From Chiridota heheva (taxonomy: Eukaryota > Echinodermata > Holothuroidea > Apodida > Chiridotidae): a DNA stretch of 64,000 bases. The stretch lies in contig JAIGNY010002621.1 of the NCBI GenBank assembly GCA_020152595.1, positions 1,942,001-2,006,000 of the forward strand, in the 5' to 3' direction. The position numbers and the translations under genes were made by a program. The notes below the pieces were generated by a model. That model saw only the letters and a program-made list of their open reading frames with translations, was not told where the DNA came from and did not search any database. This document shows positions 38,700 through 52,424 of this stretch, piece by piece (positions within the stretch are counted from its first letter, which is position 1; every line of letters starts with the position of its first letter).

Positions 38700-39145
38700 G
38701 GATATTCTGACGAGCTTGCCAATTTGAGGAGCTTGCCAATTTGAGGAGCTTCCCATTTTGATGAGCTTGCCAAATTGAGGAGCTCGCCATTTTGACAAGC
38801 TCGCCAATTTAATGGGCTCGCCACTTTGACGAGCTTGCCACTTTGACGAGCTCATCACTATGACAAGCTTGTCATTATAGGTTACAATTGCGAGCTTGTG
38901 GTTAGGTCGTCAGGGATACGAGCTCGCAACAAACTCATTTTCTTTCCTGGATCCTATGATGAGCTCGCCATTTTGATGAGCTCGCCATTTTGACGAGCTC
39001 TCCATTTTGACGAGCTCTCCATTTTGATGAGCTCGCCATTTTAACAAGCTCACCATTTTGACAAGATCGTTTTGGCCAAAAATAAGCTCATCACGGAATT
39101 TTGATAGCTTGCAACGAGCTCAATTTTAACATTTTGACGAGCTCT
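38700..39145. repeat. 17-bp satellite rich in GAGCTC (GACGAGCTCGCCATTTT)
   Basis: Two blocks of a 17-bp unit, GACGAGCTCGCCATTTT and variants (GAGGAGCTTGCCAATTT), lie at about 38709-38870 and 38950-39145. They are separated by unique sequence that still contains GAGCTC/GAGCTTG words. The left edge (38650-38700) has looser GATGAGCTCATGG copies. Open frames on the minus strand (SSKWQAP-type repeats) follow from the repeat. Confidence 0.93.
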
Positions 39146-42084
39146 TTTGACAATTTCTGTAAGGGTCCCCAGCTATTTTAAGATGCATGATCCTGTCCTA
39201 AAAACATCATCCACACATTTGAAAATTGTATCTACTTAATAGAATTCATGTTCAAGCATGTCTGTCCAACCAGCTTATTGCTTGATACCAGAATGATAAA
39301 ACTTATTGACAATATACTTAAGGAAAATAATAGTTGTTGTGTAGTGTCCAAGGTTATGTTTGAAATGCACATGTTACAATTGCCATCCAAGTGTTACGTT
39401 TGCAGTATAGATCTCTCTTTTGGGTTAAAAGATAATTAATGTTTGATTTTAATTCTGATAGTTGATATTCAGAATATTTGATGTTAATCAAATACGAAAA
39501 ACTCAAAGTACCTGCCTTTTTGTTATCTTATTCAATGGAATTTTGTCATTGATATTTTGTGAGTTTTATCTGTCCAATCAGTCTCACATATGTTGCATTT
39601 CACTTTTATTTTCTTACAACTGTTGGTTATTTTATCTCTGCATTTTCACTAATAATAAATGGTATGTCTCTTAACATTAAATGGTAGGTCACTTGTTTTA
39701 AAACAAAGCATTTTCAATTTTAGGGTCTGAAGGGAACTTTTGGGCCCTTTTAACTGTGAAATCTGCCTTAATATACTGTACATAAATGGATCTTCAGCAG
39801 TTCAGGGCATGTATTACCATTTTTGACAAGAATTTGGCTACTCTGCTTCCATGATGTCAATTTTTCCAAAAAATTTTATGATTTTTTTAAGATTTATGTT
39901 TCCTTTCTTATGCTATTTTATGCTCTTTGTCATTTTTAATAAGAATTTTAATAATTTTATGCCGGTCTGGGAGGCCTGAGGTTAGAGTGCTTTGAGCCAG
40001 CAATCAAAATAGACACAGGCAATGAATATGCATTTGGAAAAATATTTGGATAATTGTTCAGTGTGTTCCTTCCCCATGACCAAATAAAAGACAAATTTTG
40101 CACCTCTGCACAACATTGTTCAGTTCTGTATAAAAATAACACATATCTTCAATGGATAACATTATTTATTAGTTTTATATCGTAAACCACAATTTGAATC
40201 AGAAATCTCTTTGATATGTTATATAGCAGCATATGAATTCATGGAATGTCTAAGAATTGCCCACATCTACATTACATTTGCCATTTGTTTCAAAGCCATT
40301 TGTTTCATACAGCAGAAACCCACTTCAAATGTCGATCAGGATCAGATGGAAATAAAAAAAAACGTCTTTTTATTCCCTGGCACACGTCTATTAGTGCAAT
40401 CAATGGCACAACAAGATTCCTGCATCTTACGAAAAATAATCTCATATAACAACATCGAAACGTATGTAAGTCTATTTAAGTGTACATCAGACAGCAGTGT
40501 TCGTGCACGACAAAATGGCGATGTAAACAAAGTCACGCAACCTCATGACCTCAGCTGAAACACCCTTATTTAAACATAAATTCAAGTTAAATATTATGAA
40601 TTCAAGTCATTAGGCAAACCACTTTGTTTCTTATCACATTGATTTTTATGTGAAGGGCAATTAATTTGAAGAAAATTCTCAAAATGCATATCTTATTTTG
40701 AGCGTCTTATGGCTAGACTGTGAATAGCCGCCTTAAGCAGATATCCCTTTCAGCATTTTTTAAGTGTGATTACAAATATTATTCAGTACTATTAAAGGAT
40801 TATGACTGTTGGAAATGACTTATGTCTTGAGTGTTTGCATTTACAATACTATTGAGGACATGATGACAAATCAAGTGGTCAAGGACTTAAAGAAATTATC
40901 AGGACTTAAATTTTGAACATGGAGATATTATAAATTGAAAAAAGGGTCCTCTATATTTCCTACCCTACAGATCTTATTTTTGAAAGAACACAAACAGTAT
41001 TTGTCTCATAACATTTAAAGCAAAGAATAATTTCTAACTGATTACTTTGCAATTAACTCTAAAAGGCATCTTGACATTTTGCACTTTTAAACGCTGTAAA
41101 GTATGAAAAATTGTGTAAAAGCAAAAATAATATCCTGCCGAGTGGTAAAATGAGTCCCATTTTCTTAATAATAAGGATCTTATAAAATAGATAAAATGTT
41201 TTGTGTTTGTACAAGAGGAAGTAATAAAATAAATTATATTTAGTTTAATGCTTTAGTCTGTTTTATGATTTGCTTATGGGAAATTTTCAAATTTTGTATG
41301 GTCAGAGTCAGATGTGGGTAAAAACAGGTTCAGTGATCTTTAAATATTTAAGGCAGAATGTAGAATCAATATAGCAATAATTTCTTAGCAATACCAATTT
41401 ATATAATTCACTAACAATAATCAATTCAGAAGTTATACTAAAAGCAACACATTTAATATTTCATGAAATTTTAAGATTTTTAAATAATTGAATGAGGTTA
41501 ATATTAGTGCCTGACACTGTAAATAAAAACATGACTGTATCCTGAGCGAAACCAGGTATTTAGAATAGTTCTGTATGGCATATATATATGTCACAACGTT
41601 TCTAAATCTGTGATGTACCATGAGCTTTAGTCTGTCCCAGACTTGATAGAGAAAAATACTGTTGAATAACATCACCTTAAGATAATACCTACACAGTGTA
41701 GTGTGACAGTTTGTCATCTTACAAGAAAAGGAAATTTATCACTCAGCAAACACGAACAATGAAATATAAGATAGAAAATAAGATCATGGAGGACAAATAT
41801 GCACTTGATAAGCAGCAAATTTGTTATGGCTTTGAAACTTTGACAACAACAATGCAAACCAGTTTGAATCCTTTTGATTAAAATCCTCACTATTGAGTAA
41901 GATTGGTTTTCCCTAAGAATGTGGGTAAATATTGCTCTTGAACACTTGATTGGAGCTCTTGATTTCTTGAGTAACAAATGCATCATCACACAACATTTTG
42001 ATGACATAGTTTGAGAATTTTAATCAAATTTGTTTTGTTTTTGGCTCTGGTAGTATCAGTATTAGGAACCTATGCAGTCGTTTG

Positions 42085-42620
42085 CCAAATTGTATGTATG
42101 TGCATGTGTGTGTGTATGTCTGTGACGCTTTGTTTGTAAACAAGATATCTCTTGAACAGTACATCTATGCCCGGTGATATATGGCACATGGATGCATCAC
42201 GACCCATAGATGGTCCCAATTGTGTTTAGTATCGATATCATGCATATTATAGAGTGGGCAGGGCAATATGTAAAAATCTTTAAATCCTCATATCTTGATC
42301 ACCATATATCTGTTTTGCATCTTCTTTGGCATAAATAAGGTGTTAGGGTTGGTGTAGATTCATCTTATAAAAATGTTCAAAATCACTCATATGAATTGTG
42401 GACGGGTCCTAATGTTATTTACTGAAAACAGCTTGTAAACACGGTATCTCGTGAATCAAATATCAGTGACATGTCAAATTTGGCCCATTGATTAATAATG
42501 ACTAATAATAATTAATAATGACTCAAAGATTGTTTTTGGTGTCAATAACATATATATTAATGAGTGGGTGGGGCTAAGTGCAAAAATCTTGAACTTTTTA
42601 AATCTTTATAAGTGTATGCC
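42085..42620. repeat. Diverged two-copy repeat of about 300 bp
   Basis: Copy 1 has TTTGTAAACAAGATATCTCT, then TCGATATCATGCATATTATA, GAGTGGGCAGGGCAATATG and AAAAATCTTTAAATCC. Copy 2 has CTTGTAAACACGGTATCTCG, then GTCAATAACATATATATTAA, GAGTGGGTGGGGCTAAGTG and AAAAATCTTGAAC. The left side opens with TGTATGTGCATGTGTGTGTG. It is probably an internally repeated dispersed element; the family is unknown to me. Confidence 0.7.
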
Positions 42621-42680
42621 AGTTTTGCTTTTATGTGGAATGCTCGGGAGTTGTATTTTGAAATCAAACAATATACTGTA

Positions 42681-43062
42681 TATCTTGACTCCATTGATCA
42701 CAGCCTGTATATTTCTGTTGAATCAGTCTCTTTTATACTCTTGTGAATTACTACCATTTCACAAACCTAAGTTCCTTTGTTTACTGTCTGTAAAAGTATT
42801 ATTGTTCTCCCAGAACAAAGACTAAATGAATTAATAGATGGTGGCAAGATATATCTTGACTCCACTCTCAACCTGTAAAGTTCTATTAATTTAATCTTTT
42901 TGATACTGTTGTGAATTACTAACCTTTCATAAAACTAAAGTAAGTTCCTTCATTTGTTGTCTGTAATAGCAGTATTGTTCTCCCAGGACATAGATTAGAT
43001 GAATTAATAGATGGTGGCAAGAATTAATAGATGGTGGAAAGAATTAATAGATGGTGGCAAGC
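42681..43062. repeat. 171-bp tandem duplication plus three 20-bp copies
   Basis: TATCTTGACTCCATTGATCA (42681) and TATCTTGACTCCACTCTCAA (42852) open two copies that stay alignable to GAATTAATAGATGGTGGCAA. The last 20 bp were then amplified to three tandem copies at 43001, 43021 and 43041. Confidence 0.88.
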
Positions 43063-44312
43063 ATTGAATAGCATTCCTTCTCAAAGCTGAACAATCGCAA
43101 CAATTGGTTTTGGTTTCAATGCAGGCACATAGCCAGACGTTACAATTTGGGGCATATTTGAAAAACAGCTCTGATGAAAAATACACTAGTTTTGGATGTT
43201 ACCGATCATCAGGTACCATAAACCACATGATTTTTGGATATAATTTGAGGCATAGAAAGTGGGGAGGCAGGGGCGGGTGATAGCTTTCCCCTTAAAAGAT
43301 CACTTTTCCGGTTAAGTAAAATTGGGACATATTATGAACATAAACTTGAAACATTTGATAAAATTAAAGAAATTTTGGTCAAATTATACAACCAGAACAT
43401 CAATGATGTTGAAGCTAAACTTCAATACACAAATTTTCAAAAGAGTACTAAAGATGATGTTAAAGGAAGAGAAAATGGGAGCTGCCATTTTCTAGTCAAG
43501 TTTTTGCATAAAGAAATAAATTTTAGTCTACTGTCATTTAATGCAATTTTATATGAAATAAAGTATTCTTTGCAATATTCCCATTGATTATACTCTTTAA
43601 CATTTTACATCCTTTCTTTCATTTAGTCTGTCTGAAAATGCACCAATCAAATGATGTGAAACCAAGAATGTACGAACACATCCTTGGTGAAACTAAACAA
43701 TAAGCAAGGCTTTCACACATATCTGTTTATGAGACCATTTCCCAATCCAAAAGACCAAGTTATTTTCCATTAAGATGTGTAAATTCAGTTGGAGGCAGCT
43801 GATGTTAAAACCAAAGCTATTTGGAGATTACATTGACTTTGTCTACACATGTGTTATCTAAAAATGATAAATTCCCTCCAGAAAAGGAGAAACCTGTGGA
43901 AATTGGGGGATTGTCCCCCTGGATTCGCAGGAAGTATACTTCATCCCCCTAGCAACACTTTTTCAGAGAAGACAAGATCTTAATCTTACTATTTACCTGG
44001 CAATTTTCTTTCCTTAAGAAAGGGAAAAATTTATAGAACTCCAGGGGACTTTCCTAATGGAATCCAAGAAAGTACACTTCAGGCTCCTCCAGCAACAATT
44101 TTTATAAATAAAAAGATTTTCATCATTCATAAAATAATTAACACAATATTTCTTACTAAGGTTACATCTTCCCCCCTTTTTTCCCCTCCAAATTACCAAA
44201 AGAGAGAAGCTGCAGTCCCCCACATTTTCAGAAGATTACAGTACTTAATTTGAAATTTCAACTTAGAAAAAAAAGTTTCATAAATAGGCACATTACTTGT
44301 CGTTTGCTATAC

Positions 44313-44905
44313 CTTAAAGGAATATTCCCATAGATTTTTACTTTTTCATATATGATAGAGATTTTTTTTTAGAAACAAAGTGGAGAAAAAACTATGTTAA
44401 TATCTTATTCTGTTTAGAAGTTATAAAATTTTAAAGTATTTTTGATTTTGGACAAAAGTGACTGATTGACAACATCTGTGATGTCTGCCATAAAGACAAT
44501 TTCAACAAAGTGTCTTTTGTATTTCTTTAAAAATGATTTGGATTTTTTTTATCATTGTAAATGTAATGTACGCCAAGAAAAAAACAAAACGTTTTCTTAT
44601 AAATTATATATTCCCACCCTTATCTATATAATGAACCAAAAATGCTTTTCGATAATGTAAAAAATGTGATTAAATTCATAATAAATACATAAGAACTGTG
44701 CTGGAATTGCTTTGATGACATCACCAAGCTGAAGGACATATACTGTACGAGGTGTTCTTAAGAACATTTTTCTACTCTTTAAATTGTTATAACTTATAAA
44801 CGGAATAAAATATCAAAATAGTTTTTTTCTCACCACTTTCTTTCTACAAATTTTCTCTTATTATATACAAAAAAAATTAAAATCCATGAAAATATTCCTT
44901 TCAAT
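44313..44905. mobile_element. Palindromic MITE-like element with terminal inverted repeats of about 125 bp
   Basis: The left end reads TTAAAGGAATATTCCCATAG, and the reverse complement of the right end reads TTGAAAGGAATATTTTCATGG. The similarity continues inward for about 125 bases: AGAAACAAAGTGGAGAAAAA against AGAAAGAAAGTGGTGAGAAA, and TATCTTATTCTGTTTAGAAG against TATTTTATTCCGTTTATAAG. Total length is about 590 bp with no coding potential, as expected for a miniature inverted-repeat element. I could not define a target duplication with certainty. It lies inside an intron. Confidence 0.8.
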
Positions 44906-47900
44906 TGAAGAAACACCCTAAGCTGCACAAAATTTACTTTACATTGTAACAATGAAGACAAGTCATTCAGGCAAAGATAACAAGCGAGGGTGATTAACAG
45001 GGATAGTATTCCATGCTGTCCATGCAACAGAGGATCCAGTTAACAGAGGATATTGTGCACTGTAGTGTAAACAAAAAGTGGTACTCTTTGGTGTCTTATC
45101 ATTTTCCTGTTGTAAATAGTCAGCTGTAGGCAATCATTTACACAATGGACATATTTTCCAGATTTGACTGCAGATTTTCATGAAAATGATAAAATAAAAA
45201 TTGCTCTATTTCAGGTATGCAAACAGTACATGAAAAACTGAATACACCCTGTGGAGATTTTCATGCTCATCAAGACTTCAAAATTCAGAAGTCTTTGGTC
45301 AAAACAAAATTTAATACATTTAAAAAATGGCAAAGACAAATGTTAAAGAGAAAGTTCCTATTTTATAACCTTAATTTCATTGAGCTAAAAATTAGATAAA
45401 ATGAAAGTAAAATTTAATTAAATTTCCCAGAAATTAAATGAAATTCTACAAAATTGACAAACATATGATGAATTTTTTTATCCCGATAATGGAGGGAGTA
45501 ATTCCCTAAAACTCAAGCAGAATATTTGAAAAAAATACACTTCATTATATTTTTACAAGAATATTGAACTCTTGCAATACAATGAAATACATTTAATACA
45601 AGGGCATACAACTCTCTAATCAAACATAGCATTGTAGACAAGATGCCACAAAAACCATTCCCCTGAGTAACTTTTTCAAACACAGAATCTAAGGCAGTGC
45701 ATGAACCTCTTCAATAAAAGCGCCGTGAATTCCTGGCCCATTTTTGCAGCTTGGTTAATTTTCTCACTGCAATATTTTTGGGTTTAACCACTACACTGGA
45801 TGCATGAGTACTCCTAGGTGAAGATAAACTGGACTAAAAATACAGCAAACTATAGTATTTATGATCAGGGGGACTATAAAATGTTGTTTTGCTTTTGAAA
45901 GAAATGTTCAGAGTGAGTAATAAGATTGTTGTGCTACTTTTCATTTGAGCATTTTCTGTAAAATACATTAAAATTACATGTGATGCTGTTAAGAAAACTC
46001 TCTGCTCAAAATGTTGCACTTAATCATTCAATTTCAAATCAGTCACTTCTTTTAAATTTGTTTGTCTAGTAATGAGCTTTGTCTACTCTATTTTTAACAA
46101 CTTCTTTGGAAAACTCAAGGTTGCTTGAAACTTGATCTCCACTAAAACCTGAAAATTCGCATCATGAAATATATTGCTTAATATCATAATATTTTTCTGT
46201 AAAAAGTTCTACTCAAGATAACAATCAGCCAAAAAAGTGAATCTCACAAGATTACAATTATCATTTTCACACAAAACAGCAAGAAAGAAAAACAGGTTCC
46301 AGGATGATAAACAGTTTTACTCAACAACAAATGAAATTCCTGGCACTCCATCAATAACCCAGTTCCAAATATGGGATGACAGAGATAGTTTTAAATGAAA
46401 CATTTTTTGTGTATTCACAGTGGGAATAAATGTGGCAGAAACATTCAAAGCTGTTTAAAAAACTTGACCTGAATTACTCTTGGCATCAGATTAATTCAAA
46501 TCTCAACAGCAACAACAGTTTGACATTTAAGAAATATGGAGTAGCTCACGATCAGGCAGTTTAAAGGGATATCATTGGGAACAGGTGATTGAAAAACTAT
46601 CTGTTTGTTATGAGGCAGCTTGGCAATAGTACCCTCCATCCTCTTATCCGTACAAGTTTAAAAAAACTATCAAAGATTCCCCACTTACAGAATTTCTGTA
46701 TAATTTTTCATTGGACAAAAAGGAATATTTATTACATCATATTACTGATCATAATTGAGGAAATGAAGGTGCTTGAATTGTCAACAAAAACAGATTAGAT
46801 TCACCTGGGAGTTGCCATCATAGAAAATGGCAACTCAGTGGTTACACCATCATCATTTGTATACAGAATGTTTGCCATCTCATGGGACATATGATAAAAC
46901 CTTTCAATTTCCACAAGTTTGTGTTGAAAATAAGTTATATTACTGATAATAGTAAAGAATATTTAGACTTGAATTTTAATGTTGTGCACTTAGCAATCAA
47001 GTAGAAAAATTTGACTTTTCCAACATTGATGGAGAGGAGCTAGGATTCGTCCAAACTACTTTTAGCCACAAGCGCAATAATGACACAGTTTAAACAGAGA
47101 TCCTGAAGAAAAGCCATTTTATTAAACATCAGGATTATGAATAGAGATATATCAGTGTCTGGATAATCTGGAAGAAATTTTAACTTTTCGAAAATGTTCA
47201 GAATGACCACAAAATCTTCTTTTTCCTACATCCTCTCACAACTGATAAATCATCTCACCATGCACTTCTCATTTCAAGAACATTTTTCCTGTCCAAAGAA
47301 AATATTTTTTCTCAAAACTATGTAAAACTCCCTGAACTATATAAAAATCTTTAAACATATAACTTTTGAAAATATATCTGGTAAAATAGGCCACATACCT
47401 TATCCACAAACTTTTGACTACTGATTCACTTCAATGTTACCGTCGAGTTTGTTTGAGGCAAATTCATCACAAAAAAGAGTTCATTTTAGAGACTTGATAT
47501 TATCTTCAGGTAAACAAGATTTTTAAAAATGATAAAATATCTTCACTTAATATAAATTTTGGAAATTTAATCAAAGAAATCCAGGTATGAAGGACTTTTG
47601 CCAAGATTTTCCCAGTTACATTTCATGCATGCCTTGATCAAATCTCAAGTTCAGTTTACAAATTAGAAAGCATGCCCTCGTGTCTGATAACAAAAATTGT
47701 TTTTGTGCATTTTTCACATGCATCAATAACTTTAATGCTTTCGAAAAAGTGTCAAAAACAAGTAAATAAGGTCAAGATCAAGTTAGTCATATGGTTATTA
47801 TTTAATTTCTCACACACCATTTACAACAAGTAAATATTGGAAGTTGTAGATCATCTTCCACTCACTTTGCTATGTCTCTGATTCAACACATAATATAAGA

Positions 47901-48130
47901 CATCTTAGGGTGAAAATAAATTAACATTTTTTATATGCAATGAAACATAGTATATGTTCCTCTACTTTAGGCTAATCAGACTAATATTGTGCATGAATAT
48001 TCCACAAAAACCTGGTATTCTACAGTGTGTGCATGGATATATATATGTTTATCTCAAGTGCCTAAAACTTCAAATTACCTTTTTTAGCTATTTCATGCAT
48101 GCCTGTTGACTATATTACAAAAAGTGTTAT

Positions 48131-48238
48131 ATCTTTACTATGTACAAACTCACCTTTTGCAGAATAATTTTGAAAATCCTCAGTATTTTATGTTACAATT
48201 ACTTTGATAATATGCATTCCTAAATTTAAACATTTTAC
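48131..48238. repeat. 108-bp direct repeat, copy 1
   Basis: ATCTTTACTATGTACAAACT to TAAATTTAAACATTTT recurs at 48675-48782 in the same orientation with a handful of changes, 544 bp away. Confidence 0.88.
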
Positions 48239-48674
48239 ATGGTATTTTTTAAAGTTGATAGTAATTTTAAGTAAATTCAGCAAGTGATTCTAGTAGGTAA
48301 GCAGGTAATTTATAAATGTAAAATGCAAAATAATAGCCCATCTGTTCGTCACCTGATTTCTAAATCATAAATTATTTGTAAATTAGAAGAGCATATAGCA
48401 ACAAGCCTATGATAAGTAAAAGTCCCCATGATGAAAAATGCCTCTCAATTTTGCATCTTCTGTTCAACTTTTTCTTGTATGCAGAATCCTCTCAAGATAT
48501 TTCTGGCCTTTTTTTTTCTGTTAGTAAGTTTAAGAATGTTTAACTTTTAATTACAAACAATTATGCTTTATGAATTATGTTATGATAGTTGTATTCCTTT
48601 TCAACATTTTCTTCATTGTGATGATATGTTCAGATATGAGAGTTTAACAAATAAATTGTATTGAAACAAAATTA

Positions 48675-48782
48675 ATCTTTACTATGCACAAAACTCACCT
48701 TTTGTAGAATAATCTTGAAAATCTTCAGTATTTATATGCTACAATTACTTTGATAATATGCATTCCTAAATTTAAACATTTT
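48675..48782. repeat. 108-bp direct repeat, copy 2
   Basis: ATCTTTACTATGCACAAAAC to TAAATTTAAACATTTT is the second copy of the repeat at 48131-48238. The sequence between the copies is unrelated, so this is a local segmental duplication or the two ends of a lost element. Confidence 0.88.
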
Positions 48783-50006
48783 GATGCTTACTTTGGAAAT
48801 AATTTTGTAATCTCAGAAGAACGGTTTAATTGAAAATATCAATACATGCTCTTTACACCAAATGGTATTATGATAAATTATATGATAATTATATAATAAT
48901 TATTGTATAATATCAATTATATAATAAATTATTATAGCCTAATAGTAATTAGACTATTACCAAATAATAAATCATATCCAACTAAATGATAATCAATCAC
49001 TATAGGAGGCTAAGAATAGCTAGTTCTACAAATGATAACATGCTGTTATTAAAACTACTTATCTGCAATCCATGTCTTCATTATCTCTCAACAATGTTTT
49101 GATTAAAATTCTTTTATTTATCTCACAATACATGCATTATGTTTCCTCTATAATAGGACACGTCAATATAAGAACCATGGTTACAAAATGTCCATTAGCA
49201 TTGTCTATTATGTATTGACATGTCCATCACTCTTAAAAAACTTACTGTAATGAATAACACTTGTATTGTGTTGACAAACATCAAACAAATTGTAGCCACC
49301 TGCAGAATTAGATTTATTATATGATGACTACATATGAACAAGAATAGAGTAAATATGAAGTGAAAGGGTGAGATTTGGGATGCTAGATGCAACAGCTTGG
49401 TTTGGGGTGGGTGGAATGGGACAAAAGAATCAATTCACAATAAGAAGAGTAGCAGAATATGGAAAGTGGTAAGCATAGAACGTTAACAAGAACAATTAAA
49501 ACAAGATCAAGGCAGGGAAGGGAAAGGTTACAATTTATAATGGGTGGTGGAAAATACAGAGGCTTGGGATGAGGAGGATACCTGGTGGGAAGATACAATG
49601 GTGGCAAGGGCTAGTGTGGGAAGGTCATGATAAGGACAAGATGTACAAAGTTCCATCAAGAACTTTTCATACTTTAGATAACAAAATTGATCTGTTTTAG
49701 TACTGAGATGATCACACAATCACAAGGAAGGTTCCCTTTTTATTGGTTATTCTTGGAGTCAGATTTAATGAGGCCCTTCTTCTAGCATCCCTGCTATTGA
49801 CTACAAAGTGTGAGTTAAGTAAATGTTTTATATTAGACAACAACCACCTGTAGAAAGTTACTCACTCTTTATTGCTTTAAGAAAAAGAAGAAAAGTATAA
49901 ATTGTTTTCAAATGATACCTTTGTAAACATTTTCATATGCACCAGAATGAAATACACATACAAAAACAACAAAGATGAAGCATTTATGTATAATCTACAT
50001 GCACCG

Positions 50007-50054
50007 GCCATTCTTGAGTCAGCCATTCTTCAGTCAGCCATTCTTGAGTCAGCC
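50007..50054. repeat. 15-bp tandem repeat, three copies
   Basis: GCCATTCTTGAGTCA occurs three times (middle copy CTTCAGTCA), with a partial fourth. Confidence 0.9.
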
Positions 50055-52424
50055 GTATGCTTTTCTGAGCAAATAATTACTATGCTCATTTGAAAAGTGT
50101 ATTTTTACATAAGAAACTTGAAATGTGTCAATCATGGGGATTCATATATTGTCTCCTACATCATGAAGCCCATTTATTTTCAAAACATACAGCACATTGT
50201 TACACTCCATGCAAACCACCATTCTTGCAAATTTCTTAGGGAAGAAATAACACATTTTGGGCACAATAATAGTGATTCCATATATTTTGTGTTGTACTTA
50301 AACGGCAGATCTTGGTACCACTGAAAATTACTCCAAATGCAATGAAAATCATGCAAATACAAATGTCATCAAAAAGAAATAAACCATTTTGCAACAAGTT
50401 ATGTTTTTTTGTGTGGAAAGTGTGATGCATGTACGTAAAACAGTACCTCTGAGCTTCCACCTTGAGGTATTTTATAAAAAAGTGAAAAGTGCACTTCCCT
50501 AGACTGATGACAAATTCATTCCAAACTGTGACCTAATTATCAGCTCATATATGTTTAATAAGCGACATGAAGATAACAAATTACCGCCCATGAAAAATTA
50601 GAGTAAAGAATTGCTAAATAATGAGGATTTCAAGAGGGTGTGAAAAATGATGATGCGCGCCGGTTCTAATTTATAAATCTTTCCCTCTGCAATTGCATGC
50701 AAGTGTCATACATTAAATGTGAAATTCCCATCCAATCTAATTGAAAATCAATACCTTGTCTCTCAACCGGGTTTTCAGCCATACCTTTCTGGTGTTATAT
50801 AAATTTGTAGCTTGTAATTTTTGTCCTTTTCTCTTACAAACATCAGAAGACACATCCATATATGTTCATCTCACAGATATTCATATCATCAGCATTTTTG
50901 CTCATTGAGGCAGTGTGGGCTAAGCCCAGGGGAGGCGGCCCTGCAGTAGGCATGATTTGGTATACTCACAAAATATTGGCACTATAGCAATGGCAGAGAA
51001 TGGATGTGACCATCATGGTCACTTCAGGGGAGGGGGAGAGAATCAGGGGTCAAGTCCTCAGATTCCCTGAAATTTTGGACATTTTAAAGTAAAGGTACAC
51101 AATTACAATTTTTGATCACTCTTGGGTCACTAATTGTATGCCCAAAAATGTATATGTACTTCATCCCTTAATTTTGTATATGGGTTGCCGAATGTCAGGG
51201 ACTGGGGAAAACCAAATTAATTTGCAATCGACAGGAGAGAATCAATGATTTATATATTTCCTGTTTCTAAGAAAACCACTCAAGATTTAGATGATTTACT
51301 GCAGCAAAGCTGTTTTCGGACTAGTAGAAATCAAGTCTGGTAAATGAATGCATTAAGATTACTATGAACAACAGTGATGTATAAAACACATGCTTTACAC
51401 AAAATTTAACTATATTTCAAACTTAAAACAACTTAAAAATTCTTCATTGGAAAGGAAAATTCTTCAGCACCGAAGTTAATCTAAAATGCAACTCATGTTG
51501 TCTTTGCATTTTTTTTTTTTTCTTTTCTAAAACTAAAAATCCAGTTGGTTTGATTTCACTTCAAGCAATTCATGTTGAACAGCCAATGACAGCACCTCAA
51601 TATAGAAAGTTTCTCTTAAGCCTTAACTGGCCCCATACGGAGCTACACTTCACACTTTATTGTCTCCAAAAACGACCGATTCTGAATTTAAAATCAGTGA
51701 CAAATATGTGAAGCTGCACTGTAGACAGAAAGTGCTAAAACTGATTACAACACTGTGATTATAATGTCTACATATTGAATCTTTAAGTTCCTTGGAGATT
51801 GTTTTTCATGTTTACTTTATTGTCACTTTCTGTTGGAATTAACACCTCCAGCACTGAAGAACTTTTCCACTCCTACTTAAAATGTAAATAAACATCAAAA
51901 CCAATACCAGTGGGTAAAACCTAATTCATAACACACAGAAGGAAACTGAATTACTTAATATCTAACCTTCATTGAAGTGAACATGTTTTGATGAACAAGT
52001 CTTTTCATGTAAAGCTTTTAATGCTTACGTTCTATTCTGTGAGCCAAGTTTTATTTATCTAAATGATCCTATTTCTTTATCTGGAATAATCTAATATGGA
52101 CAATCAACTAAAGAGATGGGGCAGAACAAATTTCATTTGATGGAGGCCACCAATTATATTAATATCCCTTCAATAGGTTCAGGATTAGCCTATAATAAAT
52201 ACACCTATGCAGCTCTTACTTGCAGCTGAATGTTGGGACTATCAGATAGGGAAAACCTAATATGCATTTGTGATGAATTATTTCATCAAAATTTTATATG
52301 AAGGTGGGTACTAAAAATTATATTTCCAATAGCAAATCTTTGAAACATACTTTTGTTAATGAGACAATTAACTTCCGGAGATTGTTTAAATTATCTTTGG
52401 CAGGGGAGGATCTTAAGGAAAATC

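Noticed and set aside
38471-38858. SSKWQAP-type repeated frames on the minus strand
   Set aside because: They are the translation of the 17-bp satellite; the period is not a multiple of three and frames shift.
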